Assembly: GCA_020465985.1 (NCBI GenBank)
Contig: JAANYP010003271.1
Span: 1-64,000 of the forward strand
Source: Centrapalus pauciflorus
Taxonomy: Eukaryota > Streptophyta > Magnoliopsida > Asterales > Asteraceae
Reading direction: 5' to 3'
DNA length: 64,000 bases
The position numbers and the translations under genes are program-made. Shown piece by piece: positions 1-10,251 of this stretch. Numbering within the stretch: the first letter of the stretch is position 1; each line of letters opens with the position of its first letter. The notes beneath the pieces were generated by a model. That model saw only the letters and a list, made by a program, of their open reading frames with translations. It did not search any database and was not told the origin of the DNA.

Positions 1-3000
1 GCCCGACATCTCTTCAGGCAATTCCAAACGGTATGACTGATTCCCCACTTTTTCGATTATCTTAAATGGTCCGACGAATCTCGGAGCCAACTTTCCCCTT
101 TTAACAAAACGAGTAACACCCCTCATGGGTGATACTTTCAAGTAGACCCAGTCGTTCAATTCAAAATTGATCGGCTTGTGCCTCCGATCATAGTAGCTTT
201 TCTGACGATCCTGGGCCGCCTTCATGTTCTGCCTAATCAACTGTATCTTCTCGTTTGTTTCCTGAAGTAAGGTCGGCCCAGCGATTGGTGTTTCACCCGT
301 TTCTCTCCAACATGTAGGAGTCCTACATTTCCTTCCATACAAAGCCTCGAACGGAGCTTTCTTGATCGTAGCATGGTAGCTGTTGTTATACGAAAACTCT
401 ATAAGTGGCAGGTGATCGTCCCAATTGCCACCGAGATCTAACACACACGATCTCATCATGTCTTCAAGTGTTAAGATGGTTCGCTCACTCTGACCATCAG
501 TTTGCGGACGGTAAGCTGTACTCATTGCTATCCTTGTTCCTAACCCTTCTTGCAGTGCCGACCAAAAATTCGAAGTAAATCGGCTGTCCCGGTCCGATAC
601 TATGGACTTAGGTACTCCATGCCTAGAAACAATCTCGTTCATGTAAATTTGAGCTAATTTCTCCAACGAATAACTTTCACGAATCGGTATGAAGTGAGCC
701 GACTTTGTTAACCGATCCACGATTACCCAAACCGCATCATGCTGTCGCTTAGTCTTCGGCAGTTTTGTAACAAAATCCATAGTAATGTGCTCCCACTTCC
801 ATTCCGGAATGGGAAGCGGTTGCAGACTGCCATAAGGTTGTTGATGCTCAGCTTTTACCAACCTGCAAGTCCTACATCGTTCAACATACTGCCCTATGTC
901 CTTTTTCAATCCCGGCCACCAAAAGTCTGCCTTTAGGTCGTTGTACATCTTTGTGCTCCCAGGATGTACAGAAAACTTAGATTGATGTGCTTCCTCAACG
1001 ATCACATTTCTCATACCACCATATTTCGGCACCCAAATTCTTCCATAAATTCCTTTCAATCCCGACTCACTTGTTTCCATGTTCTTAACTTGTACTTTAA
1101 TATCCTCAGCACCAATATTTTCATCTTTCAAGGCTTCTTCGTGAGCGGCCTTGACATCATCAATTATCGTGGAGGTCAGCATTGTAGACGTCATCATATA
1201 ACAGAAATCTTTAGCATACGCTTTCCGGCTCAAGGCATCGGCTACTACATTAGCCTTCCCGGGGTGATAAAGGATTTCACAATCATAATCCTTTATTAAC
1301 TCCATTGATCGTCTCTGCCTCATATTGAGCTCCTTCTGACTGAAAATATATTTCAAACTCTTATGGTCCGTGTATAATTGGCACTTAGTCCTGTAAAGAT
1401 AATGCCTCCATAACTTCAATGCGAATGTTACCGCAGTTAACTCGAGATCATGAGTCGAATAATTCTTCTCATGCTGCTTCAACTGTCTTGAAGCATACGC
1501 TATAACCTTCCCACGCTGCATCAATACAGCACCTAATCCCAACCTTGAAGCATCGGTATACACCACGAAGTCCTCATTACCTTCCGGTAAAGCAAGTATC
1601 GGTGCTTCACTCAAAGTCTTCTTTAAAACGTCAAACGCCTCTTGCTGCACAGTCTCCCAAACAAAAGGTGCATTCTTCTTCGTTAAAGCAGTCAAAGGAA
1701 CTGCAATCTTTGAAAAGTCCTTTATAAACCTCCTATAATATCCCGCCAACCCAAGAAAACTCCTGATTTCCGTAGCTGATTGTGGCGGTTCCCAATTTCT
1801 TATAGCCTCAACTTTAGCTGGATCAACCGAAATCCCAGCTCCAGATATAACATGTCCTAGAAACTGTATCCGTTGTAGCCAAAACTCGCACTTTGAGAAC
1901 TTGGCGTACAACCTTTCTTTTCTTAACAACTCCAACAGTTCTCTCAGATGTTCAGCATGTTCTGCTTCAGACTTAGAATATACCAAAATATCATCGATAA
2001 ACACAATTACCGATTTATCCAACATCGGTCTACAAACCCTATTCATCAAGTCCATAAAGACAGCCGGGGCATTGGTTAAACCAAAAGGCATAACCAAGAA
2101 CTCGTAATGCCCATAACGTGTCCTAAATGCTGTCTTAGGCACATCCTCTTCTCGAACTTTCAGTTGATGGTACCCCGATCTCAGATCAATCTTAGAAAAT
2201 ACACAAGCGCCATGTAATTGATCAAACAAGTCGTCTATCCTCGGCAGAGGATACTTGTTCTTAATCGTCAATTTATTCAGCTCCCGGTAATCTATGCACA
2301 TCCTCATCGTGCCATCTTTCTTCTTTACAAACAGTACCGGAGCTCCCCACGGCGATGAACTCGGCCGAATGAAGCCCTTATCCAACAATTCTTGCAGTTG
2401 TGTCATCATTTCCTTCATCTCAGTTGGGGCGAGGCGATAAGGAGAACGAGCTACCGGTGCAGCTCCCGGGATCAGGTCAATTCGAAATTCAACTTGTCTC
2501 TCAGGCGGCACGCCAGACAAGTCTTCCGGAAACACATCCGGAAACTGTGAAACAACAGGCACGTCGGCCAACGTTCTCTTTTCAGCCTTGGCATCAATAG
2601 CATATGCCAGGTAAGCGTCACACCCCTTTGCAACAAGCTTTCGAGCTTTTGCAATGGTCAGTAAGCACAGATCCCCACTTCTCCTATCCCCGTATATACA
2701 AATCTCACGCCCCTCCGGAGTAGTTATCTTAATCATTCGGCTCTTACACACTATCTGGGCTTCATTCTCGATCAACCAGTCCATCCCGACTATGACATCA
2801 AACTCACTGAATTCTATCGGTATCAAGTCCAAATTGAAGACTACATCTTCAATTACTAATGTGCAGTTACGGTAGACATGATCTACTTTTACTAAGGTGT
2901 TACTAGCAGTTTCAATATCTAGTACAGCAGATAACTTTGATAGAGGCATAGACAATTGTTGAGCAAACATAATAGACACAAACGATCTATTGGCACCCGA

Positions 3001-3699
3001 GTCAAATAACACTCTTGCAGGTAAAGAGTTAACTATAACCGTACCCGTGACGACCTCCGGATTTTCCCTAGCCTCCTCTGCAGTTATCTGGAAAGCACGA
3101 GCCGGTGCCCTTTGAGACTGACCCCGACCTCGGTTAACTGATCCACCGCTTGAACCTCCCGAAGACCGTGTTGTAGATGGAGCAGCAGCAGCTGGATCGT
3201 ACTTTCTACAATTCCTACTGTAGTGTCCCAATACACCACACTTATGGCACGCATCTCCCTTCCTGGGGCAATCACTCTGATAATGGCCCAACTCACCACA
3301 ACAAAAACAAGCACGTCCATTGGTGCATTTGCCGAAGTGTTCCAAGTGACACCTATTACAATATCTCGGCTCGGTGTTGATGGAGTAAGCACGAGCACGA
3401 CCACGATCGGAAAAGCCAGATGGTCGACGATACGACTGCTGAGGTGAGTACTGTGAAGACCGGAAAGAACCAGAATATCCTCCCTCGCGCTGGCGCTTCG
3501 GCGGTGACGGCTGTGTTGGGTTGGTGGAAGCAGCAGCAGACCCAGTAGTATAGCCCGACATGATTAGAATCTGCTCTACATTTCTGGCGGCCTCAAGTAA
3601 GCCAGCAAATGTAGGGTAGCGGACGTTGCTCATAACCCTCCTTATTTCAATGTCAAGACCAGCCTCGAACCTGGTCACTTTCCTCTCTTCAGTGTCCAC
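1..3699 (-). CDS. pol: Gy1 Ty3/gypsy pol, 3' end outside the window
   Basis: Polyprotein for retrotransposon replication, in the same frame as the gag at 3700-4290 and with no further stop down to base 1. Hand reading shows three zinc knuckles at 3208-3360 (CX2CX3HX3C, then two CX2CX4HX4C), an aspartic protease DSG at 2995-3003, reverse transcriptase with its catalytic FIDD near 1990-2001, RNase H around 1400-1570, an integrase zinc finger (HPGSTKMY... CRTC) near 860-970 and the integrase DDE core near 490-790. The GPF module (GPFKIIEKV) lies close to base 60. Domain order PR-RT-RH-IN defines Ty3/gypsy; the GPY/F-type tail suggests a chromovirus, but any chromodomain would be left of the window. 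Frame checked at several catalytic motifs, all in one register. Apart from the upstream TAG this is the best-preserved pol in the window. Confidence 0.9.
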   Translation of the reverse strand, partial: MDTEERKVTRFEAGLDIEIRRVMSNVRYPTFAGLLEAARNVEQILIMSGYTTGSAAASTNPTQPSPPKRQREGGYSGSFRSSQYSPQQSYRRPSGFSDRGRARAYSINTEPRYCNRCHLEHFGKCTNGRACFCCGELGHYQSDCPRKGDACHKCGVLGHYSRNCRKYDPAAAAPSTTRSSGGSSGGSVNRGRGQSQRAPARAFQITAEEARENPEVVTGTVIVNSLPARVLFDSGANRSFVSIMFAQQLSMPLSKLSAVLDIETASNTLVKVDHVYRNCTLVIEDVVFNLDLIPIEFSEFDVIVGMDWLIENEAQIVCKSRMIKITTPEGREICIYGDRRSGDLCLLTIAKARKLVAKGCDAYLAYAIDAKAEKRTLADVPVVSQFPDVFPEDLSGVPPERQVEFRIDLIPGAAPVARSPYRLAPTEMKEMMTQLQELLDKGFIRPSSSPWGAPVLFVKKKDGTMRMCIDYRELNKLTIKNKYPLPRIDDLFDQLHGACVFSKIDLRSGYHQLKVREEDVPKTAFRTRYGHYEFLVMPFGLTNAPAVFMDLMNRVCRPMLDKSVIVFIDDILVYSKSEAEHAEHLRELLELLRKERLYAKFSKCEFWLQRIQFLGHVISGAGISVDPAKVEAIRNWEPPQSATEIRSFLGLAGYYRRFIKDFSKIAVPLTALTKKNAPFVWETVQQEAFDVLKKTLSEAPILALPEGNEDFVVYTDASRLGLGAVLMQRGKVIAYASRQLKQHEKNYSTHDLELTAVTFALKLWRHYLYRTKCQLYTDHKSLKYIFSQKELNMRQRRSMELIKDYDCEILYHPGKANVVADALSRKAYAKDFCYMMTSTMLTSTIIDDVKAAHEEALKDENIGAEDIKVQVKNMETSESGLKGIYGRIWVPKYGGMRNVIVEEAHQSKFSVHPGSTKMYNDLKADFWWPGLKKDIGQYVERCRTCRLVKAEHQQPYGSLQPLPIPEWKWEHITMDFVTKLPKTKRQHDAVWVIVDRLTKSAHFIPIRESYSLEKLAQIYMNEIVSRHGVPKSIVSDRDSRFTSNFWSALQEGLGTRIAMSTAYRPQTDGQSERTILTLEDMMRSCVLDLGGNWDDHLPLIEFSYNNSYHATIKKAPFEALYGRKCRTPTCWRETGETPIAGPTLLQETNEKIQLIRQNMKAAQDRQKSYYDRRHKPINFELNDWVYLKVSPMRGVTRFVKRGKLAPRFVGPFKIIEKVGNQSYRLELPEEMSG

Positions 3700-4290
3700 C
3701 TAATGAGGTGCGAACAGACTTAACCTTGTGAACTCTACAGCATATTGGGACACCGTCTTAGTCCCCTGTACCAGTGCCATGAACTTTGCTTCCAACCTCC
3801 GGCGCTCATCAACCAGACAGTACTGCTGAGTGAACAGATCCTTGAACTCAGCCCAAGTCATAACAGAAATCTTCTCCAATGTCAAAGCGTTCACCATGGC
3901 ATTCCACCACATAATTGCGTCATTAGTGAACATAGCAGTAGCATAGCGAACCATGTCCTTCTCAGCACAGTCGCTGATTCGGAATGTTCGTTCAGTTGCT
4001 GTTATCCATTCCAGCGCGGCAACAGCATCTCCTAGTCCATTAAACTCCACAGCCCCATTTCCTTTAAAGTCCTTAAAACGACAACCTCGGGGTTTGTTAG
4101 ATGACCCAGTGTTGTCATCTTGTTCCTCATTGTTACCCCCTTCCTTCTCCTTATTCTTTCTCTTTTCCTCTCTTCTTTTAGCATCGGCCTCATCTCGAGC
4201 CCGAAACTGTTCTTGAATCATTCGATTCTGCTCAGCCATCATGGCTAGCATCATCTCTCTGGCTTCCTCAGGTGTCATTCCTCCAGACAT
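3700..4290 (-). pseudogene. gag: Gy1 gag N-terminal part, ended by an in-frame TAG
   Basis: Structural capsid precursor of the gypsy element. The start at 4290 gives a Met/Glu/Gln-rich N-terminus, a lysine/glutamate-rich stretch (about residues 35-60) and then a retrotransposon gag domain ending at LSLFAPH. The TAG at 3700-3702 falls inside the gag domain, not at a domain boundary, and the same frame continues with VDTEERKVTRFE and on into the zinc knuckles and pol. I read it as one nonsense mutation in a single gag-pol ORF. Programmed readthrough is possible but less likely, because the stop sits before the nucleocapsid. The leader 4291-4492 separates the start from the primer site. Confidence 0.88.
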
Positions 4291-4492
4291 GTTCTGAAAA
4301 TATAAACATATAACTTGTTTAGTAACATGTCATAAATTTAAAGACACCATTCATTTGTCCCGTATGATAGTCAATTTCTTATAATTACTAGATCATAACC
4401 TATCTTAGTTCAGATCATTACTTAGCATCACTACATATCATCACCTAATGTTTGAGATCAAGACCTCACGGACACTTGAATCTCAAACAACT
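4291..4492 (-). other. Gy1 untranslated leader between primer site and gag
   Basis: About 200 bases between the Gy1 primer-binding site and the gag start. No ORF, repeat or clear splice site was seen. Confidence 0.7.
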
Positions 4493-4504
4493 GCTCTGAT
4501 ACCA
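4493..4504 (-). promoter_or_regulatory. Gy1 primer-binding site (tRNA-iMet type)
   Basis: The minus strand reads TGGTATCAGAGC, complementary to the 3' end of plant initiator Met tRNA, the usual minus-strand primer. It lies five bases inside the LTR end at 4510 and fixes the element's orientation. Confidence 0.9.
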
Positions 4505-5635
4505 TCTCGTGTGGCACCCTTGCCACAATAACCACCAATCACAAATCACCCAGGATTAATCATCAACATACAATACATAATGATCTGAAAACCTAAATTA
4601 AGTGCGGAAGCATTAATATACATAAATGAGATAGTGCAACAGTGTTAAACACCCTACAGTGCTATAAGTTACCAGGTCTAAGTCTACACACCCATACAAT
4701 TATTACAATCATCCCAAATATTACAACATTGTTTCATATCATAAATTACCGATGAAATAGTGATGAGTCTCCCAAATCTTCCAAATGACCTAACTAGAAG
4801 GTCCGGCCGCAGACTTTCCCTTTCCTGTAAAATAAAGTCAACTGAGGGGTAAGCGAATGCTTAGTGAATACACAGATTTACGCATTTTATAAATCCTTAT
4901 GATGCCTACAAGAGTAGCACCGACGACGCACGTCGTGCACTCTCCACGTACACAAAGTACGACCACACAAGAGCCGTCGCTCTACGAGCCCGCAACTCGT
5001 CTTTTAAATACACTACTGAGACCAACATAACATCGGGGATGACATACTGCCTACGGACCTGGAGGGATCAGCTCCAGCGTCTTATAGAGCAGTAACATCA
5101 GAGTAACAGATGCGACCCGCAGGTCCATCATAGATGCACAACAAACGAACGGACATGCATCAAATAGGAATGTGCATCCAAAATTTACGCAAGTTAGTAG
5201 AATTCCAAACGAATAATGAAGCAACATGTCTCAGTAAGCAAAAGCAATCAATAAGCAGATATAAACATGCGAAATCATATGTACTCACAGTGGGTGCGTA
5301 ATTAAAACTCTTATCCAATTATTATTTCTCTTCGGGCTTTCAACCGGATCCACCAAGTACCCCACTGTGGGTTAAACAACACCACAAGGGACCTGTTATT
5401 ATCAATTACAACAATTCCTCGTATCATTATCCATTTAATTCCATAATAATCAAGTTTCGTAAATTTGACGATATTTTCCCCGTTTCGGGTCTATATCCAA
5501 TATTCGAATTACAACTAAGTTTGAACCCATTTCATGTTCATATTTTGACCTTTATATAACTCATGACATTTTATGTGTTGTTTATGAGTTTCATTCAAAA
5601 TACACAAGTCTAGGGAGTAGTATTCTCAATTTTAG

Positions 5636-5880
5636 GCATTAAACTCGAATTTAATGGGTTAGATTCGAAATCAAGCATCAGATTCGAATTCCCCCCATCA
5701 GATTCGAACTCATCTTCGAATCTAATGTCAGATTCGAAGCCATACCCTTCGAGTCTATCATCAGATTCGAACCCCCCTTAGAATCTGATGGTACTCCTTC
5801 GAATCTAGCACCAAACTCGAGTCTGTTCTTACATTTCGACTCTGTTCTTGACATATTCGAGTCTGTTCATCATTTTAACT
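5636..5880. repeat. TTCGAA-core motif array in the gypsy LTR
   Basis: About a dozen copies of AGATTCGAA / TTCGAATCT / CTCGAGTCTG, spaced roughly 10-40 bases and in both orientations, in otherwise AT-rich DNA. The same words form arrays in the copia LTRs and leaders elsewhere in this window although the elements belong to a different superfamily. Confidence 0.8.
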
Positions 5881-6260
5881 TAAATCCTTCATTTCTAAGG
5901 CCTAAAATCAGTGTTATATCATGTATGATGCATATATTCGATTCTACTATGCATATAGTATCATAATCCAGCAACATTTCAAGCAAAACAAACTTAAATA
6001 TGCATAAAATGATAGATTCGAGATTCTTGTTCTTCAAAACCGAAACCATAACTTAAAAAGGATCGATTCTTACCTCAATTCGCACGAAATCTGAAATCCG
6101 TTTGTAGATTACTGTTGTACTCCTCGATACCTTTCCGATGACGTATAATTCTCGAAAATCCGACGGTCGGTTTGTGATTTATCTTAGAGAGATGTAGAGA
6201 GAAAATTTCTAGAGAGATAGAGTAGAGAGAGAGTGTAAACTAGAAAATGAAGCCTATTGC

Positions 6261-6270
6261 CCTTTATATA
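6261..6270 (-). promoter_or_regulatory. Gy1 LTR TATA box
   Basis: The minus strand reads TATATAAAGG, a good plant TATA box about 256 bases into the LTR, with no other comparable box nearby. The transcription start is expected about 30 bases downstream. Confidence 0.7.
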
Positions 6271-6526
6271 CTACTTTCGTCATTTTTGCACATTTCACCA
6301 CTCGACTTAACCGGTTCCATAAAATACTGATTTAATCTTAGATTTATCATAATTAACTTTTAAATCATAATAATCCATAAAATTGTTTCTGAGTTCAATT
6401 TTCTTAAAAATAACAACAAACTTTGCTAAATATCCAAATACATAATAATCACCCAAATTCAACTTTAAATATAAATTTTCCACTTAATTAGTCAAAATAC
6501 ATCAAATTGAATCCGTGGATGTTACA

Positions 6527-8848
6527 AAGATCTTCATAATGAAAAGAAATTTCTTTATCTTTACGCGCAACACGTTTCTCATTTTCTTGGTTTAAAACTT
6601 CTTTTGATGACTCAAAAAAGAAAGATTTAATACCGGCTCCCATATAATCCATGTCATAAAATACAGGTAAAACATTTTGTGCCTTTTCCAAATATTTAGG
6701 ATTTTTAAAACCAATTCATTGTTTAGAATGGTAAAACTTAGTTTCTTTGGGCTGATTTAAATGGATACTTTGTTCTGTTTGACCCCTTTTCAAAAATGCA
6801 TCGTCAAGGGTCTTTATTCTCGCATACAAACTTATCCTTTCTTCTTCAATCATTTTGTATTTTTCTAAACTGTCTATATTTTCCATATTTACCACATCTA
6901 ATTGTTTTGTAAGAACAAAAATTTCTTCTTTTAAAGGGAGTTTTTCTTTTGAAAGCGTTTCCATGCAAGATTCAAGGTATATATTCCTATCCTGAACATC
7001 TACTTTTTCTATCAACATCTTTTTTATAACATTATGATTAGTTAACCATTTTGAATTATATAATTCAGATGATTCTTTCAGAATATGAGCTTGATGTTCA
7101 GCCTGTACACATTTTGCAGTTTCAGCATTTAATCTATCTTGTAGATCAAGTATTTGTGTGTGCAGTGTACATTCATTGTCTACAAATAATTTATTTACAT
7201 GTGCAGGAATGTAATAGGAATATACCTCACTGGACTCGGAACCGGATGTGGAGCATTCGGGATCGTCGGTTGTAGCCATCAGACATGCTGGTGGATGTTT
7301 CATTGTCTCCCCCTCAGCAGCAATGTCTGAATTGTCAGCAGTGAAATCAGCACATGTCTCCAACCTCAGACGATCAACCATGTAGCAATTCTTGCCCTTG
7401 TCATCCTCGTCTTCAGAATCTTCAGCATCCCAGTAGTCCTCCTGGGCGACGAGGGCTAACGCATCCGCTTTCTTCTTGGCAGCCTCGAGCTTTCTCTCGT
7501 AGTCAGCAACGTCTCTTTCGAAGTTATTCTTGCATTCCCTAGCAAAGTGGCCCGGTTTGCCACATTTGTAGCAGAGACGTTCATCAGTGGCCTTCGGCTC
7601 ATCTGCTCTTGGCTTTTCCTCTCTTCTTTCCGCCGGCCTCTTTTCGGCCCGGCGGTTCTCGCGGCTGTCATCACGTCTCCGGTCCCTGCGGTCATCCCGA
7701 CGATCATCCCTTCGATCGTCCCGCCTGTCATCCCTGCGTTCATCGCGCCTATCATCTCGCCTTTCATAACGGCGATCATCGCGATAGTCGCGTCTATCAT
7801 CATACCGGCGATCATCCCTGTCATCCCTTCGGTAGTCATCTCTGCGATAGTCATCGCGGCGGTCATCCCTCCTATCATCTGAGTACCTCCGTGGACCGGT
7901 GTCATAACGGAGTTGGTTGTTGGTCTTGTTGGAGAACCGTCGCTGTTGGAGACGGTTGGTCCACAAGGCTATCTGTTCTTGGATTGAAGCTTCCTCCTCA
8001 TCATAAACCTCACGCGGAGGAGAAGCATACCTGTACTGAGACGATGAAGAACCAAGAGCAAAAGATGGTGTCGGAATCTGCGTGTTGGTGATCAAGGCTA
8101 GCGAATCATTCGGTTTCAACCCTGTGTTGGCTGATAGCAGTAGAGAGGCCAACTGATTTGCCATCAGCTTCTGTTGATCCACATCCCCTTGATATTTCTT
8201 AAGCTCCTTAAAGACGACATTTATTGATACCTCAGGAATGTTCAGGACTCTTTTCGTTGCCCGACATGCAAGCTGCCACTCCGGGGCTAAGGCGGCAAAG
8301 AATTGGATGTTGATGTCATCCCGATCCTTCTTGATGTGCAGTTTGTTTAACTCGTTTAGGACTGCACAGAACCTGGTGAATGTGGCTTGTAGAGATTTCC
8401 CGTCTTTGGCGCGGAATTCCGAAAACTTTGCCTTCGCCTCCTCGACTTTGGCACGATCATCAAGATCGGTCCCCAGCATTTGGATTTCCAGCTCGTCCCA
8501 CATTTCTTTTGCAGACATTTTACTCTCTACACCGACCAAAATATCAGTGGGGAGGGCTTGATAAATCAGATATTCTGCCCTCTTATCAGCTTGCTGGCGG
8601 TCCCTCTCGGCGTCATTAGCCGGCTCTCTTTCAACCTTTGAGGCTTGGACAGGGGGGTCAGCCTCAGGTCTGGCAGCTATCTCTCGATAGTAGATGACGG
8701 GTCCTTCGGATATAGATTGAAGCATCAGGTTCCCGAGAGGTTGCATTCCAACAAACTTAAGGAACCGGGCTTTCCATTGTTCGTACTCATCGGGATAGAG
8801 AACTGGTGGTCTGTTCTCAGATCCGAGTACTAGAGCTTCGCGAGACAT
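6527..8848 (-). pseudogene. gag: Copia A gag, with one stop codon, truncated by the Gy1 insertion
   Basis: Copia-type gag starting MSREALVLGSENRPP at 8848. Residues about 1-240 resemble the UBN2/DUF4219 capsid region (YEQWKARFLKFV, later CAVLNELNKL and LAPEWQ). Residues about 320-415 are an Arg/Asp repeat of RRDD units (7610-7885), followed by one CCHC knuckle CYKCGKPGHFAREC (7535-7576). An acidic stretch and a coiled-coil tail follow, with the RGQTEQSIHLNQPKE motif shared with copia H gag. A TGA at 6716-6718 interrupts the frame, which then continues unbroken to 6527, where the gypsy LTR cuts it. The related H gag has glycine at the stop position. Pol of this copy is left of the window. Confidence 0.9.
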
Positions 8849-9891
8849 TATGATTATGGGTGCTGATTAAGAATATGAAGATCGTAGAGGTGGAAACTGA
8901 ACACGGATGGGTTGGACTGAAAACAGATGTTTCTGAATTCGGATGATGGAATTCGGATGAACAGTGTTTCGGATGATGGAACCGAATTCGGATCTGTTGA
9001 TTCGGATGGGTTGATTTCGGATGGTGCACAGTAATTCGGATGGATATGGTTCCGATAAGGTTCAAGTTCGGAAGATGTCCTAATTCGGATGAACAGTACT
9101 ACGGGTGGGAACCAAGTGCGGAAGACCTAATTTCGGATGGACCTAATGGACCGAATTCGGATGAACCGAATTCGGATGAACAGTGTAAGGACCGAAATCG
9201 TTTGGACCGAAATTGGAACAGTGGATAGACCGAATTCGGATGGTCCGAAATGGGTGAGGTCCGAAATTGGAAAATTTTAAGAACAAGTCCCAACAGTGAA
9301 GGATGGAAAGCCTGATCGGAACTTCGGATGGTCCGAAGTTCGGATGGGACCGAAGAGTGGTCCGAAATTGGCTTATGGTGGTCCGAAGTTCACCTAAGGA
9401 AGGTCTGAATTGGACCGAAATGAGGTCCGAAAATGGTGCCTAGGTGGTCCGAAATGCTACAGTGGTAATCCGAAATACAGCAGGTTTTTTACGATTTTCT
9501 AAGGCAGAATGAGCAGAATACGAGTTTTATCAGTTTTAAAGCCTAAAAACAGTTCTAAATGATTTATAAACTATTTTAAACACTTTTGGTGATTTAAAAC
9601 AACCTAAAAAACACTTAAAACTAGCATGAACACGTGAAAAACCCACTTAAACAACCCATATTTTCAAACTTAATAATGGTCGATTCTTGATGATTTAACA
9701 AAGATATGGAACTAAATGAGTTTAAAATCAGTCGAGAATGATAATGTGATGTTTATAGGACCATTATAACACAAGAAACACGAAAAACAAGGGAAAAAGA
9801 AAGATCTAACCGGTTGAAAATGGAAGAACACGAAGAACACATTCAAAACCCAGCAGAATCCGAAAAAATCAGTTTAAATCCACCCCTCTGA
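8849..9891 (-). repeat. Copia A leader with TTCGGA/TCCGAA motif array
   Basis: Roughly 1 kb untranslated leader between the primer site and gag. From about 8895 to 9480 it holds more than 20 copies of TTCGGATG, GGTCCGAAAT and CCGAATTCGG, often followed by GAACAGT. The rest (9480-9891) is AT-rich with no recognisable feature. Small ORFs crossing the array are by-products of the repeat and are not called. Confidence 0.82.
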
Positions 9892-9903
9892 GCTCTGATA
9901 CCA
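9892..9903 (-). promoter_or_regulatory. Copia A primer-binding site (tRNA-iMet type)
   Basis: The minus strand reads TGGTATCAGAGC, two bases inside the LTR end at 9906. Confidence 0.9.
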
Positions 9904-9905
9904 AT

Positions 9906-10251
9906 TGTAATGAAGTATTCCCTTATATATTCAGCACCTTAATGATATTCTCATCATATACATGAAGAAACTAGCTCAATAAATGTATTATGATGAAAAA
10001 GAGACAATATGAATATTGAGAGTAATGAACAGTGGCGGCTGGAATAAGATATTCAAATGGTCAACCGTGTACCCAAAAAGCAACCCTAGGAGCCTTTTCT
10101 AGGCTCCTTTAATTATCTTTCATACATTGGCAACTTTGGCCCCTAGACTATTACTTAAACATAAATTACATAGAAATAAAATACAAGACAAATTACAAAG
10201 ACAATAAATATTACAAAACAACTCCTATGATCGAAATAAATAAATCTAACA
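9906..10251 (-). repeat. Copia A 5' LTR, 346 bp
   Basis: The minus strand starts TGTTAGATTTA and ends CTTCATTACA next to the primer site. It contains a perfect 7-bp inverted repeat with a 7-base loop (10088-10108: AGGAGCC, loop, GGCTCCT). A TATATAAGG word lies only about 20 bases from the LTR 3' end, too late to be the promoter, and I could not pick a convincing TATA box. The right edge breaks the gag of copia C; the sequence from 10252 aligns with the paralogous gag in copia G. Confidence 0.85.

Larger units (their letters stand above)
4510..6526 (-). repeat. Gy1 5' LTR, about 2.0 kb
   Basis: On the minus strand the LTR begins TGTAACATCC at 6526 and ends GGGTGCCACA at 4510, so it has TG...CA ends and abuts the primer site with a five-base spacer. 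A TATA box is at 6261-6270. An array of TTCGAA-core motifs lies at about 5640-5880, downstream of that box in the transcribed part of the LTR. The right edge cuts directly into the gag of copia A, so this is a nested insertion. The adjoining five bases AAGAT (6527-6531) would be one target-site copy; the partner lies left of the window. Confidence 0.88.

Noticed and set aside
7680..7880. CRISPR-like or satellite array in the regularly repeated ATCATCC words of copia A
   Set aside because: These are the codons of the RRDD protein repeat; there are no unique spacers and the organism is a plant.
7456..8091. Long ORFs on both strands over the RRDD repeat and capsid of copia A
   Set aside because: They are out-of-frame readings of the biased RD codons; no start context or motif, and the gag frame explains the region.
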